This document shows, piece by piece, positions 25,756-34,763 of a stretch of 64,000 bases of DNA. The notes beneath the pieces were generated by a model, which was given only the letters and a program-made list of their open reading frames with translations, was not told where the DNA came from and did no database searches. The DNA is from Gracilibacillus massiliensis (lineage in GTDB: Bacteria > Bacillota > Bacilli > Bacillales > Amphibacillaceae), in contig NZ_CZRP01000009.1 in the NCBI RefSeq assembly GCF_001458115.1, forward strand, positions 186,001 to 250,000, written 5' to 3'. Position 1 is the stretch's first letter; every line of letters starts with the position of its first letter. The position numbers and the translations under genes were made by a program.

Positions 25756-26610
25756 CTATACATTAATTTTATAAGTGTCATAGGCAAATTCAAGGTTGTA
25801 TCCTTTATTATTATAATAGGTTGCTATTTCTTTCAAATCTAGATAACCCAATTGAGCTGCTTCTTCAATGTGCGTTAAGATAACCTTCTTTGCCTTTAAT
25901 TGATCTATGATATGAATAGTTTCCTCGAAAGTAGCTTCTTCCTCTAGAACTGGGTGGTCTGCTTGAATTTTTCGTTCACCTGAAATAGGGTGATATTCAA
26001 AAACCCCTGTCGGTAATATAGCAATATCGATATTTTTCAGCTGTTCACTCGGCTGCCAATTATTTAATTCATCCATGGCAATCAGCACCTTTTTACTGCC
26101 ATTGTCCAAAAGATAGGCATATACATATTCTTCTGCAAGTCGAATAGGCTGAATGGTTACCTCTTCGACACTAATTCTATCATCATCTTGTAATTGCACT
26201 ACACGAGCGTATCCCTGCCGTTCCAAATGGGTTAGATGTTTATCAGTGCCAATATATGTAGCAAAATCTTTTTTTACTTGCTCTGGCAAATATACATTGA
26301 TGGCCTCCGGATGCTCTGGATAATGGATCCAGTCTGCTGTAATAGATTCAATCACTCTTATTCCCATTACATGGTCTGGGTGCCAATGCGAATACAAAAT
26401 CCCTTGAATTTGATCGACAGATGATCGATTTATTTGTACAGTGATCTCCTCTGGCGTATCTATTAATAGATTTGGTCCATGAACAAAAATACTAGGTCCT
26501 AATCTACTAAAAGGTACTCCTTTTTCTCTAGCTTCTTTACATACATCACAACTACATAGTGGTCTTGGAGTGGTCATCGCACCGGCTGTTCCTAAAAACT
26601 CAATTTCCAT
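25756..26610 (-). CDS. MBL-fold metallohydrolase (PhnP-like)
   Basis: A metallo-beta-lactamase-fold hydrolase of 284 residues. The metal motif is HWHPDHVMG near residue 75, with later conserved Asp in IAMDELN and His in LTHIEEAA. The N-terminus has EFLGTAGAMTTPRPLCSCDVC, the Cys-rich zinc loop seen in the PhnP branch of the family, whose E. coli member is a cyclic-phosphate phosphodiesterase; this relationship is a suggestion only. I start at the ATG at 26610, eight bases behind GGAGG, instead of 26625. It overlaps the 3' end of the HAD gene, so the two are cotranscribed. Confidence 0.82.
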   Translation of the reverse strand: MEIEFLGTAGAMTTPRPLCSCDVCKEAREKGVPFSRLGPSIFVHGPNLLIDTPEEITVQINRSSVDQIQGILYSHWHPDHVMGIRVIESITADWIHYPEHPEAINVYLPEQVKKDFATYIGTDKHLTHLERQGYARVVQLQDDDRISVEEVTIQPIRLAEEYVYAYLLDNGSKKVLIAMDELNNWQPSEQLKNIDIAILPTGVFEYHPISGERKIQADHPVLEEEATFEETIHIIDQLKAKKVILTHIEEAAQLGYLDLKEIATYYNNKGYNLEFAYDTYKINV

Positions 26611-27274
26611 ACGTTTCTCCTCCATTCCATTTAGTTATCCACAATTCTATTTCTCTTAAGTCTGTAATTGAAATAATCCCCTCGTAATTAGAAGCACTTC
26701 TCCACAGTACATTCATCCCAACTCTCTTTGCTGCGAACACATCATTTTCTAAATGATCGCCGATAAAAACACTTTGATCAGGAGGTACCTCTAACCTATC
26801 CAGTGCTCGTTGAAATATGATGGGATCAGGCTTTTTCACACCTTCTGATTCTGAGATGAGAATCGTATCAAAATAGGATGTTATTTGCAATGCTTGGATG
26901 TTGTTGATTTGAAATTGCTCTTTACCATTCGTAATCAGACCTAATTTGAAATGTTGTTCTTTTAAATTCTCTAACATGGGGATAAGATGTGGAAAAGGTA
27001 TACAATGATGTTGAAAATTCTGTATATAATCCTCCAATAAGGCTTCTTTCGAAATATCTGTAATCGAAAATTCTGTCACGAGCTGTTCGTAGACAACGTC
27101 TTTCCAAACATATCCGTTTTTCTCTAATTGCACAAACCTTTTTTTATAATCATCTTTTGGAATGTGTTTTAAGGATGACAACCTGTCATATTGATTGGAT
27201 AAGAAATGTAACACGGATTCTTTTCTGTTTAATAATGTTTCATCTAAATCGAATAGAACAGCTTTAACCATCAT
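26600..27274 (-). CDS. HAD-family hydrolase
   Basis: A 224-residue phosphatase of the haloacid dehalogenase superfamily, subfamily IA. Motif I is VLFDLDETLLNR (nucleophile Asp), motif II lies in GLITNGKEQFQ, motif III Lys in GVKKPDPIIF and motif IV in VFIGDHLENDVFAAKRVG. The cap is helical. Such enzymes act on nucleotides or sugar phosphates; the substrate cannot be told from sequence. The ATG pair at 27274/27271 is preceded by a GGTGGTG site. It is first in a two-gene operon with the MBL-fold hydrolase, which suggests a shared phosphoester substrate or pathway. Confidence 0.85.
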   Translation of the reverse strand: MMVKAVLFDLDETLLNRKESVLHFLSNQYDRLSSLKHIPKDDYKKRFVQLEKNGYVWKDVVYEQLVTEFSITDISKEALLEDYIQNFQHHCIPFPHLIPMLENLKEQHFKLGLITNGKEQFQINNIQALQITSYFDTILISESEGVKKPDPIIFQRALDRLEVPPDQSVFIGDHLENDVFAAKRVGMNVLWRSASNYEGIISITDLREIELWITKWNGGETYGN

Positions 27275-27319
27275 TTCACCACCTGTTATCCATCATTCTA
27301 CCATATTTTACATATAATC

Positions 27320-27345
27320 GTTTATATGATAAATAGCATGGGTAT
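27320..27345 (+). promoter_or_regulatory. Sigma-B promoter of the DUF2243-CtaG pair
   Basis: GTTTAT (27320-27325), 14 bases, GGGTAT (27340-27345): a perfect -10 for sigma-B. It ends 30 bases before the start codon at 27376. Confidence 0.75.
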
Positions 27346-27375
27346 CCTAATAGAGGGAAAAGAAAGGAGTTTATT

Positions 27376-27828
27376 ATGGAAGATACAATCAACTATTCTT
27401 TTCGTAATATTTTATCTGGTATTTTGTTTGGACTTGGTATCGTAGCATTTGTTGATGAAGTGATATTCCATCAATTGCTTCATTGGCATCACTTTTATGA
27501 CCAATCCACTACTAGTATTGGATTAATTTCTGATGGTTTATTTCATGCTTTCAGTTGGTTTGCAACGATCGGTGGTTTATTCATGTTCGCTGATCTAAGA
27601 CGAAGGGCTGCTTTCGTTAAACATAAATGGTGGGGCGGTATACTTCTTGGTGGCGGTGGTTTTCAATTATATGACGGGATTATTCAGCACAAGCTTATGA
27701 GAATTCATCAAATTAGATATGTAGAGAATGTAATCATCTATGACATCATTTGGAATGTAATAGCTGTAGGGATGATCTTAATAGGGTTGATTCTATTAAC
27801 TAGGAAAGGGACCATCGAACATGCATAA
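27376..27828 (+). CDS. DUF2243 membrane protein
   Basis: A 150-residue protein with four membrane helices and the family's His-rich pattern: VDEVIFHQLLHWHHFYD near residue 26, SDGLFHAFSWF near 55 and LYDGIIQHKLMRIHQIR near 100. These conserved His residues could bind heme or metal. The gene overlaps the CtaG-like gene by eight bases (ATGCATAA), and this pairing is common in Bacilli and other bacteria, pointing to a joint role in respiratory or copper-related membrane chemistry. Function unproven. Confidence 0.85.
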   Translation: MEDTINYSFRNILSGILFGLGIVAFVDEVIFHQLLHWHHFYDQSTTSIGLISDGLFHAFSWFATIGGLFMFADLRRRAAFVKHKWWGGILLGGGGFQLYDGIIQHKLMRIHQIRYVENVIIYDIIWNVIAVGMILIGLILLTRKGTIEHA

Positions 27829-28618
27829 TCAATCTGCACAGTTACTGGTTATAAGCCAAATACTTCTGACACTCCCTTTCCTCATCTGTTTCATCGCTTA
27901 TGTTGTAGCACACGTAATATCTCATAGAAAAAGAAGGTCATGGCCTATTTTTCGCACAGCTTTATGGACGTTGGGAAGTTTTTCTGCACTTATATCTGTT
28001 ATTGGTCCTTTAGCAGAAAGAGCTCATTCTGATTTCTTGTTACATATGGTTGTACACCTACTTTTAGGAATGGTGGCCCCTTTACTAATGGTTTTAGCTG
28101 CACCAATTACTTTAATCCTTAGAGCCTTACCGATACATCACGCAAAAATAGTAACGAGTATATTGAGGTCCTCTCCTTTTCGTGTTATGACAGATCCGTT
28201 AGTAACGGCGATATTAAATATAGGCGGGTTATGGCTATTATATACCACCAATCTTTTTGTTCTTATGCATCAGCACCTGTTTATATATGTCGTCGTCCAT
28301 ATTCATATCTTCCTTGCAGGTTATATCTTTACAGCTTCTTTGATTTATATTGATCCGTTACCACATCGAACTAGTTACCTTTATCGATCCATCATACTAA
28401 TCGCAGCCTTAGCTGGACACGGTATTTTAGCAAAATTCATCTATGCCAATCCTCCAATAGGTATTCCTTCAGAGCAAGCTGAACAAGGCAGTATGCTCAT
28501 GTTTTATGGAGGAGATATAGTGGATGTCGTAATTATTTTCATCTTATGTCTCCAATGGTATCGACAAACCAAACCAAGGGAAACAATAGACAACAATGAA
28601 ACAACGTGGTCATTCTAA
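27821..28618 (+). CDS. CtaG-like cytochrome c oxidase assembly factor (caa3_CtaG family)
   Basis: A 265-residue protein with about seven membrane segments. Conserved features include GPLAERAHSDFLLHMVVHLLLGMVAPLLMV in pieces (DFLLHMVVH with His residues), LMHQHLFIYVVVHIHIF and DPLPHRTSYLYR. The family is required for the CuA/caa3 oxidase in B. subtilis, but members next to DUF2243 lie away from oxidase genes and may serve another role. Translation is coupled to DUF2243. Confidence 0.82.
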   Translation: MHNQSAQLLVISQILLTLPFLICFIAYVVAHVISHRKRRSWPIFRTALWTLGSFSALISVIGPLAERAHSDFLLHMVVHLLLGMVAPLLMVLAAPITLILRALPIHHAKIVTSILRSSPFRVMTDPLVTAILNIGGLWLLYTTNLFVLMHQHLFIYVVVHIHIFLAGYIFTASLIYIDPLPHRTSYLYRSIILIAALAGHGILAKFIYANPPIGIPSEQAEQGSMLMFYGGDIVDVVIIFILCLQWYRQTKPRETIDNNETTWSF

Positions 28619-28665
28619 AAGGCAGAAAAGTCTTCACAACCACTAAGGCTTGGCCATTATATTAA

Positions 28666-28701
28666 AAATAAGCAGATCATACGACGATGATCTGCTTATT
28701 T
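28666..28701. terminator. Bidirectional terminator between ctaG-like and sugar porter genes
   Basis: Perfect 15-base stem AAATAAGCAGATCAT / ATGATCTGCTTATTT with a six-base loop, between convergent genes. Confidence 0.9.
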
Positions 28702-28707
28702 CATATT

Positions 28708-30111
28708 TTAGGCTAGTTCCTCTTTTACTTGCTTCTCGTTTTCTTTTTGTTCTTTCGTTTTCCATAATTGGCCAATTTCTTCTAATGATTTGTTTTTTGT
28801 TTCTGGCACGATGGTCATAACAAAGATAAAGCAAATTACGTTGATCACTGCAAACATCCAGAACGTAAATGCACTGCCCATGTTGTTAATAAGCACTGGT
28901 GTAAATTGGCCAATCGCCCAATTTGCGCCCCATAAGAAAATTGTAGCAATCCCTACTGCCTTTGCACGTAAGTGGTTCGGGAAAATTTCCGGGATCATAA
29001 TCCAAGGGATAGGTCCCATTGATACGCAGAACGCTGCTGTAAAACCAGCTATAAAGATAATTAAGAAAATTCCCGCATTGGGAAGGTCTAAATAGAATAC
29101 AGCACCTATTAATACCATGAACACTGCCATCAAACTAGAACCAATTGCCATCAGTTTTTTACGACCTAATTTATCTATTAATAACAACGCCACAATCGTA
29201 AAGACTACCTGTACACTACCAATGATACTTGTAGCTAAAAATTCTGTATTATTCTCAAATCCGACACTTCTAAAAATATCTGGACCATAGTACGTTACCG
29301 CATTCATACCGATTACCTGATTAAACAGGGCCAAGAAAATACCTACACCCATTGCCATTCTTAGACCTGGTCTTAGTAATTCTTTTGCGGAACTGCTTTG
29401 TTCCACTTCAATCGATGCCTTTATTTCTTTTAATTCTTTCGCCGCTACTTTTTCACCGTTAATACGTTGCAAAATATGAAGCGCTTGTTTCTCGTCTTTT
29501 TTCTGTACTAAATATCGTGGACTTTCCGGTATAAAGAATAAAAGAATTAAGAAAATAATCCCTGGGATCGTTCCATAACCTAGCATCCATCTCCAACCAA
29601 GTTCAAGTCCCCATTCATATGTCCCACTGTTTGCTACACCATAATTAATATAAAAGGTAGCAGAGATACCTAGAATCGTAAATAACTGATACAACGATCC
29701 TAAACGACCACGAATTGCCGGTGGTGCACACTCACTAATATATGTTACCGATAATGCCGAAGCAAAACCGATTCCTAAACCACCTAGAATTCTAGCTAAT
29801 ACTAATGTTGTTACGTCAATGGCAAAGGCTGATCCTAATGCTGAAATGATAAAGAAAATAGCGGATACCATTAACAGTTTTTTACGACCCCACCGGTCAC
29901 TTAAAAAGCCTGATAGCGCTACCCCTGTAACACCACCGATCATGACGCAGGAAATCACCCAACCTTCCATTGCCGGACTTAAATTATAGATTTCCTGCAA
30001 GTAACCGATTGCACCTGAAATAACAGCTGTATCAAAACCATATAATAACCCTGCCATCCCTGCTGCAGATGCAATAAGTATGACATACCAAAGTGAATGT
30101 TTCTTTTCCAT
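28708..30111 (-). CDS. Sugar:proton symporter of the MFS sugar porter family (AraE/XylT/CsbC-like)
   Basis: A 467-residue, 12-helix transporter. Signatures of the sugar porter family are clear: GFDTAVISGAIGYL in helix 1, DRWGRKKLL after helix 2, RILGGLGIGFAS, PPAIRGRLGSLYQL, FIPESPRYLV before the central loop, DKLGRKKL, and PETKNKSLEEI at the end. The family includes arabinose, xylose, glucose and inositol porters. I use the ATG at 30111 with GGAGG nine bases upstream. A cre-like site lies at 30140-30153. It is directly downstream of a complete sugar-sensing three-gene set, which probably controls it. Confidence 0.9.
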   Translation of the reverse strand: MEKKHSLWYVILIASAAGMAGLLYGFDTAVISGAIGYLQEIYNLSPAMEGWVISCVMIGGVTGVALSGFLSDRWGRKKLLMVSAIFFIISALGSAFAIDVTTLVLARILGGLGIGFASALSVTYISECAPPAIRGRLGSLYQLFTILGISATFYINYGVANSGTYEWGLELGWRWMLGYGTIPGIIFLILLFFIPESPRYLVQKKDEKQALHILQRINGEKVAAKELKEIKASIEVEQSSSAKELLRPGLRMAMGVGIFLALFNQVIGMNAVTYYGPDIFRSVGFENNTEFLATSIIGSVQVVFTIVALLLIDKLGRKKLMAIGSSLMAVFMVLIGAVFYLDLPNAGIFLIIFIAGFTAAFCVSMGPIPWIMIPEIFPNHLRAKAVGIATIFLWGANWAIGQFTPVLINNMGSAFTFWMFAVINVICFIFVMTIVPETKNKSLEEIGQLWKTKEQKENEKQVKEELA

Positions 30112-30139
30112 GATGTTAATCCTCCCATATGATAAAGTG

Positions 30140-30153
30140 TGATATCGTTTTCT
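30140..30153 (-). promoter_or_regulatory. Catabolite-response-element-like site upstream of the sugar porter
   Basis: AGAAAACGATATCA on the minus strand matches TGWAANCGNTNWCA at 13 of 14 positions (only the first T differs), 29-42 bases before the start codon. Confidence 0.6.
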
Positions 30154-30304
30154 TTTACTTCTAAAGATTAAAGCCCTTTCTTTATACGCTTTCATTAACT
30201 GAAAAAAGCTTTTAACTTTAAACTATATCCAATTTATCATGTTTGCACTTTCATAAAAGGACAACCATCTTCACTTTTTTGCGAAATACTAGATTATCTT
30301 GTTA

Positions 30305-31855
30305 TTATTGCTGGTTTCGATACTCTGTAGGATTTAGACCGAGCTCTTTTTTGAATACTCTGCTAAAATAATTGGGATCTTTATACCCAATCGTTAACGC
30401 CACTTCCTTTAGCGGCATATTATCATTCAGTAATAATGTTTTTGCTTTTTCTAGTCGATAGGAGGTTAAATATTCTACAAATGTTACTTGAAAATGTTCT
30501 TTAAATAATTTACTGAAATAATAAGAACTTAAACCGACCTTTTCTGCAACCTCTTCTAATTTCAGCGATGTGTGATAATGATGTTCGATATAATCCTTCG
30601 CTTCTAATAACAAGCCTCTTACCCCTTCGGAACGCCACTCACGTATTTTTCCGATGATGATTAATAAATGAGCCTTTGCTGCTTCTTTTATTTGCATCGT
30701 TGTCTCAAATTGGTCAAAGGTTATTTGAAAATCATCTTTAATTCCTAATTCCTTTGTAGTTCTCGTCAACACAATGAAAAAGTTTTCAATCGTTTTCTTA
30801 ATAAGAACGACTTGATAATCAGCACTTTTTTGAATGGACTGAAAGTAATTATCAAATCGTTGTATCCCTGTTTGATGATCGCCTTTTTTCACTGCTTCAA
30901 TTAGTGCTTTTTCCTGCTCAAATGGAAGCAGTTCTTTTCTTTTGGATTCAAGTTGATCCGTATATATGAGGTATTTTGCACCTTTATGACGCTGTACCAA
31001 TTCTAATGCATAGATGGCCTCCTCATATGACCTGGAAAATTGTTGGAGTTCAAAAATCTTTTCTCCCACCCCAACAAATACCTGACTATTATCGATATTT
31101 TTTTGAACTGTTTGAATCATGTCTCTAGCAAATTGGTCTATCTCCGTGTTTTCTTGATCATATTTAACGAAAACCGGTACTTGAAAACCTGTAAGCGGAC
31201 CAATAAAAGCAGTATAGTTGGTTTCTTCTAACGCTTGTTTTAATGCCTGATACCAGCTACTTCTTTGATCACGATCTATTTTTGAGTTATCAGCTTGAAA
31301 CGAAAAGACTGCCACAACTCCTGTTGTATCTTGTAAGTCTAACCATTCCTGCCAATCTTCTGCTTCAAATTCATGCACATGATCCATCATCAGTGTTAAA
31401 ATAAACTCCATCTCAACTAATGAACTAGCACTTTCTAAGCGGGTGTTAGTAGCTAGCTTTTCTGCGTCCTGTTCTTTCTCCTGCTTTATCTCTTCTACCA
31501 TTCTGTCATATGCTTCTAACACTTCTGAGACTTTGCTTGGCTTTAATAAATATTCTTTTATGCCAAATTTCATCGCTATTTTTGCATATTGAAAGGTATC
31601 AAAAGCGGATACCATTATACATTTTGTCTGAGTCTGTTCTTGAAGTATTCTTTCTATCGCTACTAAACCATCAAATTCTGGCATTTTAATATCCATAAAA
31701 ATAAGATCTGGTTGATGTAGCAAAGCTAAGTCGACGGCTTCTTTGCCATTTTTCGCCTGCGCTACTACTTCAAAATCTGAACGATTTCTATTTAATATCA
31801 TTTCGATACCTTCACGTTCAATTGCCTCATCATCCACTAGCATGACTTTTATCAT
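30305..31855 (-). CDS. YesN-type response regulator (REC plus AraC-type DNA-binding domain)
   Basis: A 516-residue regulator. REC domain at residues 1-125 with the acidic pocket VDDEAIEREG and the phosphoacceptor Asp55 in FMDIKMPEFDG, and the Lys in EYLLKPSK. A long middle domain (about 130-400) follows, then a C-terminal AraC-type pair of helix-turn-helices: LKLEEVAEKVGLSSYYFSKLFKEHF (in pieces) and PLKEVALTIGYKDPNYFSRVFKKELGLNPTEYR. It is translationally coupled to the kinase gene (four-base overlap). It most likely activates a sugar transporter gene. Confidence 0.92.
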   Translation of the reverse strand: MIKVMLVDDEAIEREGIEMILNRNRSDFEVVAQAKNGKEAVDLALLHQPDLIFMDIKMPEFDGLVAIERILQEQTQTKCIMVSAFDTFQYAKIAMKFGIKEYLLKPSKVSEVLEAYDRMVEEIKQEKEQDAEKLATNTRLESASSLVEMEFILTLMMDHVHEFEAEDWQEWLDLQDTTGVVAVFSFQADNSKIDRDQRSSWYQALKQALEETNYTAFIGPLTGFQVPVFVKYDQENTEIDQFARDMIQTVQKNIDNSQVFVGVGEKIFELQQFSRSYEEAIYALELVQRHKGAKYLIYTDQLESKRKELLPFEQEKALIEAVKKGDHQTGIQRFDNYFQSIQKSADYQVVLIKKTIENFFIVLTRTTKELGIKDDFQITFDQFETTMQIKEAAKAHLLIIIGKIREWRSEGVRGLLLEAKDYIEHHYHTSLKLEEVAEKVGLSSYYFSKLFKEHFQVTFVEYLTSYRLEKAKTLLLNDNMPLKEVALTIGYKDPNYFSRVFKKELGLNPTEYRNQQ

Positions 31856-33276
31856 AGTGTTTCTCCTTTCGGTAACTTGATCATTACCTTTGTTCCTTTT
31901 CCAACTTGAGAGAAAATCGATACTTGTGCGTCTTTAGCAAATAACTTCAATCGATCGATTACATTACGCATGCCAATCCCTGTCGAATGTCCTTTGTTTC
32001 CTGACTGGTTAACGTTACTTTGGTCATCCCTTAAGAGCCGATCAATCGCTGTTTGCTCCATGCCTACTCCATTATCGATAATCTCAATATAGACATCCTC
32101 TTGTTTAGGATAGATTTTAAGCGTTATCTCAGCACCTTCAGCCATTTCTTCAATCCCATGCATGAAGGCATTTTCGATAATCGGTTGTAAGGTCAAACAT
32201 GGAATAGCAACCGATAAGCATTCTTCTTCGATCTCTTGATGAAATGTGACACGATCACCAAACCTGGTTTTTTGTATAAAAAAGTACTCATTTACAATCC
32301 TGACCTCATCTTTTAAAGAAGTATCCCGTTCAAGATCGCCAATATTATAACGCAGTAAAGCAGAAACGGATGATATTAAGTCACTTGTTCGCTCCGCACC
32401 TTCAATATAAGAAGTTTTTGAGATCGTATTTAACGTGTTAAAAAGAAAATGAGGATTTATTTGGTTCTGCAGACTCTTTAACTCCATTTCCTTTAATAAC
32501 TGAGCAAGTCGCGCTTTTTCTTCAATATCACTTACAGATTGTAAGATATTACGTTTCATCTGATTAAAAGTATCTGTTAATATTTTTAATTCGTCTTTTT
32601 GAGAAACCACGACATCTTCACCAGCATAATTTCCTTTTGAAATCTCTTTCGCTGCACTTGTTAAACGATCGATCACTTTGGTAATACCGTTAGAGAACCA
32701 TAAAGCATAGAGGATACTCAACATAATAATCGAAACAAAAATGGCTGTCCCCATATTTTTTGTATCTTGCACTCGTTGATCTTCTAAAGCAATTAATGTT
32801 TGATATTGAGTTAACTTTTGATTAATTAATTCTAACGTTTTTTCATGAATATAGGTTGCTGTATTATCCGCTTCATTTAAGGAAAAGGAATACGCTTCTA
32901 CATCGTCCTGATTTACTCCATTGACCGTTTGATCACTATGTTCGACAAAACTTCTAATTAAGTTAAGGTAATTTTGCTTAGAGACGCTATCTTCTGTCGC
33001 TACATCATATTGCTTTTGTAACTCTTCTAGTTCGGCTTTATCTTCCTGGTAGTAATTTAAATTCTCTTCGATTGGTTCGTGAACGTAAATTTGCAAGGAC
33101 TGATAGGTTTGATCCGTAGTGTTGGTTATTTCATTTAATAAAAAGTAATGTTCGGAACTTTCATCATGTAATTCTACAATTTGCTGTGCGCTTTGCTCTC
33201 TTACAAAGAACAAAATGACAACAAGTAACAGAATTGCAGTAAAATATATCAATAGTTTAGTGCGAATTTTGATCAC
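31852..33276 (-). CDS. YesM/LytS-type sensor histidine kinase
   Basis: A 474-residue kinase with membrane segments at about residues 9-25 and 175-195, an all-helical extracellular domain between them, a HAMP domain, the His_kinase motif NQINPHFLFNTLNTISK with the phosphorylated His, and a HATPase_c domain with IENAFMHGIEEM and EIIDNGVGMEQ. It lacks a Cache domain, unlike the kinase at the left edge of the window. Both ends overlap their neighbours by four bases, so binding protein, kinase and regulator are made from one mRNA. Confidence 0.93.
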   Translation of the reverse strand: MIKIRTKLLIYFTAILLLVVILFFVREQSAQQIVELHDESSEHYFLLNEITNTTDQTYQSLQIYVHEPIEENLNYYQEDKAELEELQKQYDVATEDSVSKQNYLNLIRSFVEHSDQTVNGVNQDDVEAYSFSLNEADNTATYIHEKTLELINQKLTQYQTLIALEDQRVQDTKNMGTAIFVSIIMLSILYALWFSNGITKVIDRLTSAAKEISKGNYAGEDVVVSQKDELKILTDTFNQMKRNILQSVSDIEEKARLAQLLKEMELKSLQNQINPHFLFNTLNTISKTSYIEGAERTSDLISSVSALLRYNIGDLERDTSLKDEVRIVNEYFFIQKTRFGDRVTFHQEIEEECLSVAIPCLTLQPIIENAFMHGIEEMAEGAEITLKIYPKQEDVYIEIIDNGVGMEQTAIDRLLRDDQSNVNQSGNKGHSTGIGMRNVIDRLKLFAKDAQVSIFSQVGKGTKVMIKLPKGETL

Positions 33277-34268
33277 GGGTTATCACCCGCCTTCTGGATT
33301 TGCCCAAGATCATCCTTTCTTACAACCGAAACATCTGTATGGTAAACATCTTGAACAGATGAACCCTCCATGATGTCTAACATTAATTCAATACTATGAT
33401 ACCCCATCTCATAAGGCTTTTGTTCAATCAGTACGTCGATCTTATCTTCTTGTACTAATTGAATATTCTCTTCTAAAGTATCAAAATTAATCATATATAG
33501 ATCATCCATCTCTAATGACTCCGCTGCAGCTACCATCCCGATACCGTCTAATGCACTAGTACCATACAAGGCAGTGATTTTAGGATTATCTGTTAACATT
33601 TTATAAGCTTTCTCCTCTGCCACTACTCGAGTAATGTTGGATTCTTCGATGGCAACTATTTCAATTCCTTCTTCTTGCTCGACTACCTCTCTAAATCCCT
33701 CTACACGCAATTGATGATGCGCATTACTAAAACTCCCTGTTACGATTCCAACTGTTGCTTCTCCACCCGTATCCTCTACTAATGTTCGACCAGCCAACTG
33801 ACCTGCTGCATAATTATCTGTTCCTATATAGGTAGCTCGAGCACTGTCTGGGGCATCTGTATCTACCGTGATCACCGGAATCCCCTGATCAACTGCTTTA
33901 TTAATCATTGGCAAAAAGTCATCATTTAATGCTTGCACAATGATACCATCTACTTGTGATTGTATGGCAATGTCGAGCAGTTTCAACTGCTCTTCTGGAT
34001 TAGAACGTCTAGGTCCTTTATATTCAACAAAAACATCATAGTTCTTTTCTGTATCTTTCGCCCCTTCTCCAACCAAACGCCAATAGTCATGATCCATTTC
34101 TTCGCCAATTAACGCGAAATGATAAGTTGGACTGTCATCTTCACTTGTATTGAGCGACAGTGGTTTTGACTGGTATTGTTGTGACTGATTGTAAAAATAT
34201 ATCGCAAAACTAACTGTTACCAAAAAACAGATAATTAATATGGAATAAATAAACTTTTTTCGTTCCAT
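33273..34268 (-). CDS. Membrane-anchored sugar-binding sensor protein (Peripla_BP_4)
   Basis: A 331-residue protein with an N-terminal anchor (residues 5-23, no lipobox) and a ribose/xylose-binding-protein fold: FALIGEEMDHDYWRLVGEGAKD, DGIIVQALNDDFLPMINKAVDQG in pieces, IPVITVDTDAPDSARATYIGTDNYAAGQLAGR. It is the first gene of a three-gene set with kinase and regulator. The arrangement is that of XylFII-LytS-YesN in clostridia, where the binding protein senses D-xylose outside the cell and docks on the kinase. The ligand here is unknown. It is a paralogue of 1192-2190. Confidence 0.88.
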   Translation of the reverse strand: MERKKFIYSILIICFLVTVSFAIYFYNQSQQYQSKPLSLNTSEDDSPTYHFALIGEEMDHDYWRLVGEGAKDTEKNYDVFVEYKGPRRSNPEEQLKLLDIAIQSQVDGIIVQALNDDFLPMINKAVDQGIPVITVDTDAPDSARATYIGTDNYAAGQLAGRTLVEDTGGEATVGIVTGSFSNAHHQLRVEGFREVVEQEEGIEIVAIEESNITRVVAEEKAYKMLTDNPKITALYGTSALDGIGMVAAAESLEMDDLYMINFDTLEENIQLVQEDKIDVLIEQKPYEMGYHSIELMLDIMEGSSVQDVYHTDVSVVRKDDLGQIQKAGDNP

Positions 34269-34347
34269 AGAATCCCCTTCCAGAACAAGTCGATAAGAAT
34301 TATGATAGCATACCCCTCTTCCATCAAGAAATAATAAAATTGTCTAT

Positions 34348-34372
34348 GTTTATACTTAATAAAATTGGGAAT
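34348..34372 (+). promoter_or_regulatory. Sigma-B promoter of the Csp-ydaT cluster
   Basis: GTTTAT (34348-34353), 13 bases, GGGAAT (34367-34372), ending 40 bases before the start at 34413. Confidence 0.72.
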
Positions 34373-34412
34373 GGTAGATTGTGTAATACAAATTAAAAAT
34401 GGAGGGATTTTC

Positions 34413-34739
34413 ATGAGTCACCAAAACTATCAAGATCTATTAGAAACATTACATGATTGTATGACAGAGTGTAACCATTGTTTTGATGCATGCTTACAGG
34501 AAGATGATGTAAAGATGATGGCCGAATGTATTCGACTCGACCGGGAATGCGCCGATATCTGTGGCTATTTAGAAGCTGCAATATCAAGAAATTCTCCATT
34601 TATTAAAGAATTGGCAGCTGTATGTGTAAAAATATGTACCGCTTGCGGGGAAGAATGTAAAAAGCACCAACACGATCACTGCCAAAAATGTGCTGATGCA
34701 TGTTTTAACTGTGCTGAAGCTTGTAAAAAGCTTTCATAA
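34413..34739 (+). CDS. Four-helix bundle copper-binding protein (Csp / DUF326, YhjQ-like)
   Basis: A 108-residue cytosolic protein with the Cys-rich helical pattern of the copper storage proteins: CMTECNHCFDACLQE, CIRLDRECADIC, VCVKICTACGEECKKH and CQKCADACFNCAEAC. The Cys and His residues line the inside of a four-helix bundle that can store many Cu(I) ions. I use the ATG at 34413, six bases behind GGAGGG, rather than 34365. A sigma-B promoter precedes it, so it heads a stress-induced cluster with the ydaT-like gene. Confidence 0.9.
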   Translation: MSHQNYQDLLETLHDCMTECNHCFDACLQEDDVKMMAECIRLDRECADICGYLEAAISRNSPFIKELAAVCVKICTACGEECKKHQHDHCQKCADACFNCAEACKKLS

Positions 34740-34763
34740 TATTAAGTAAAGGAGCGTGAAAAA

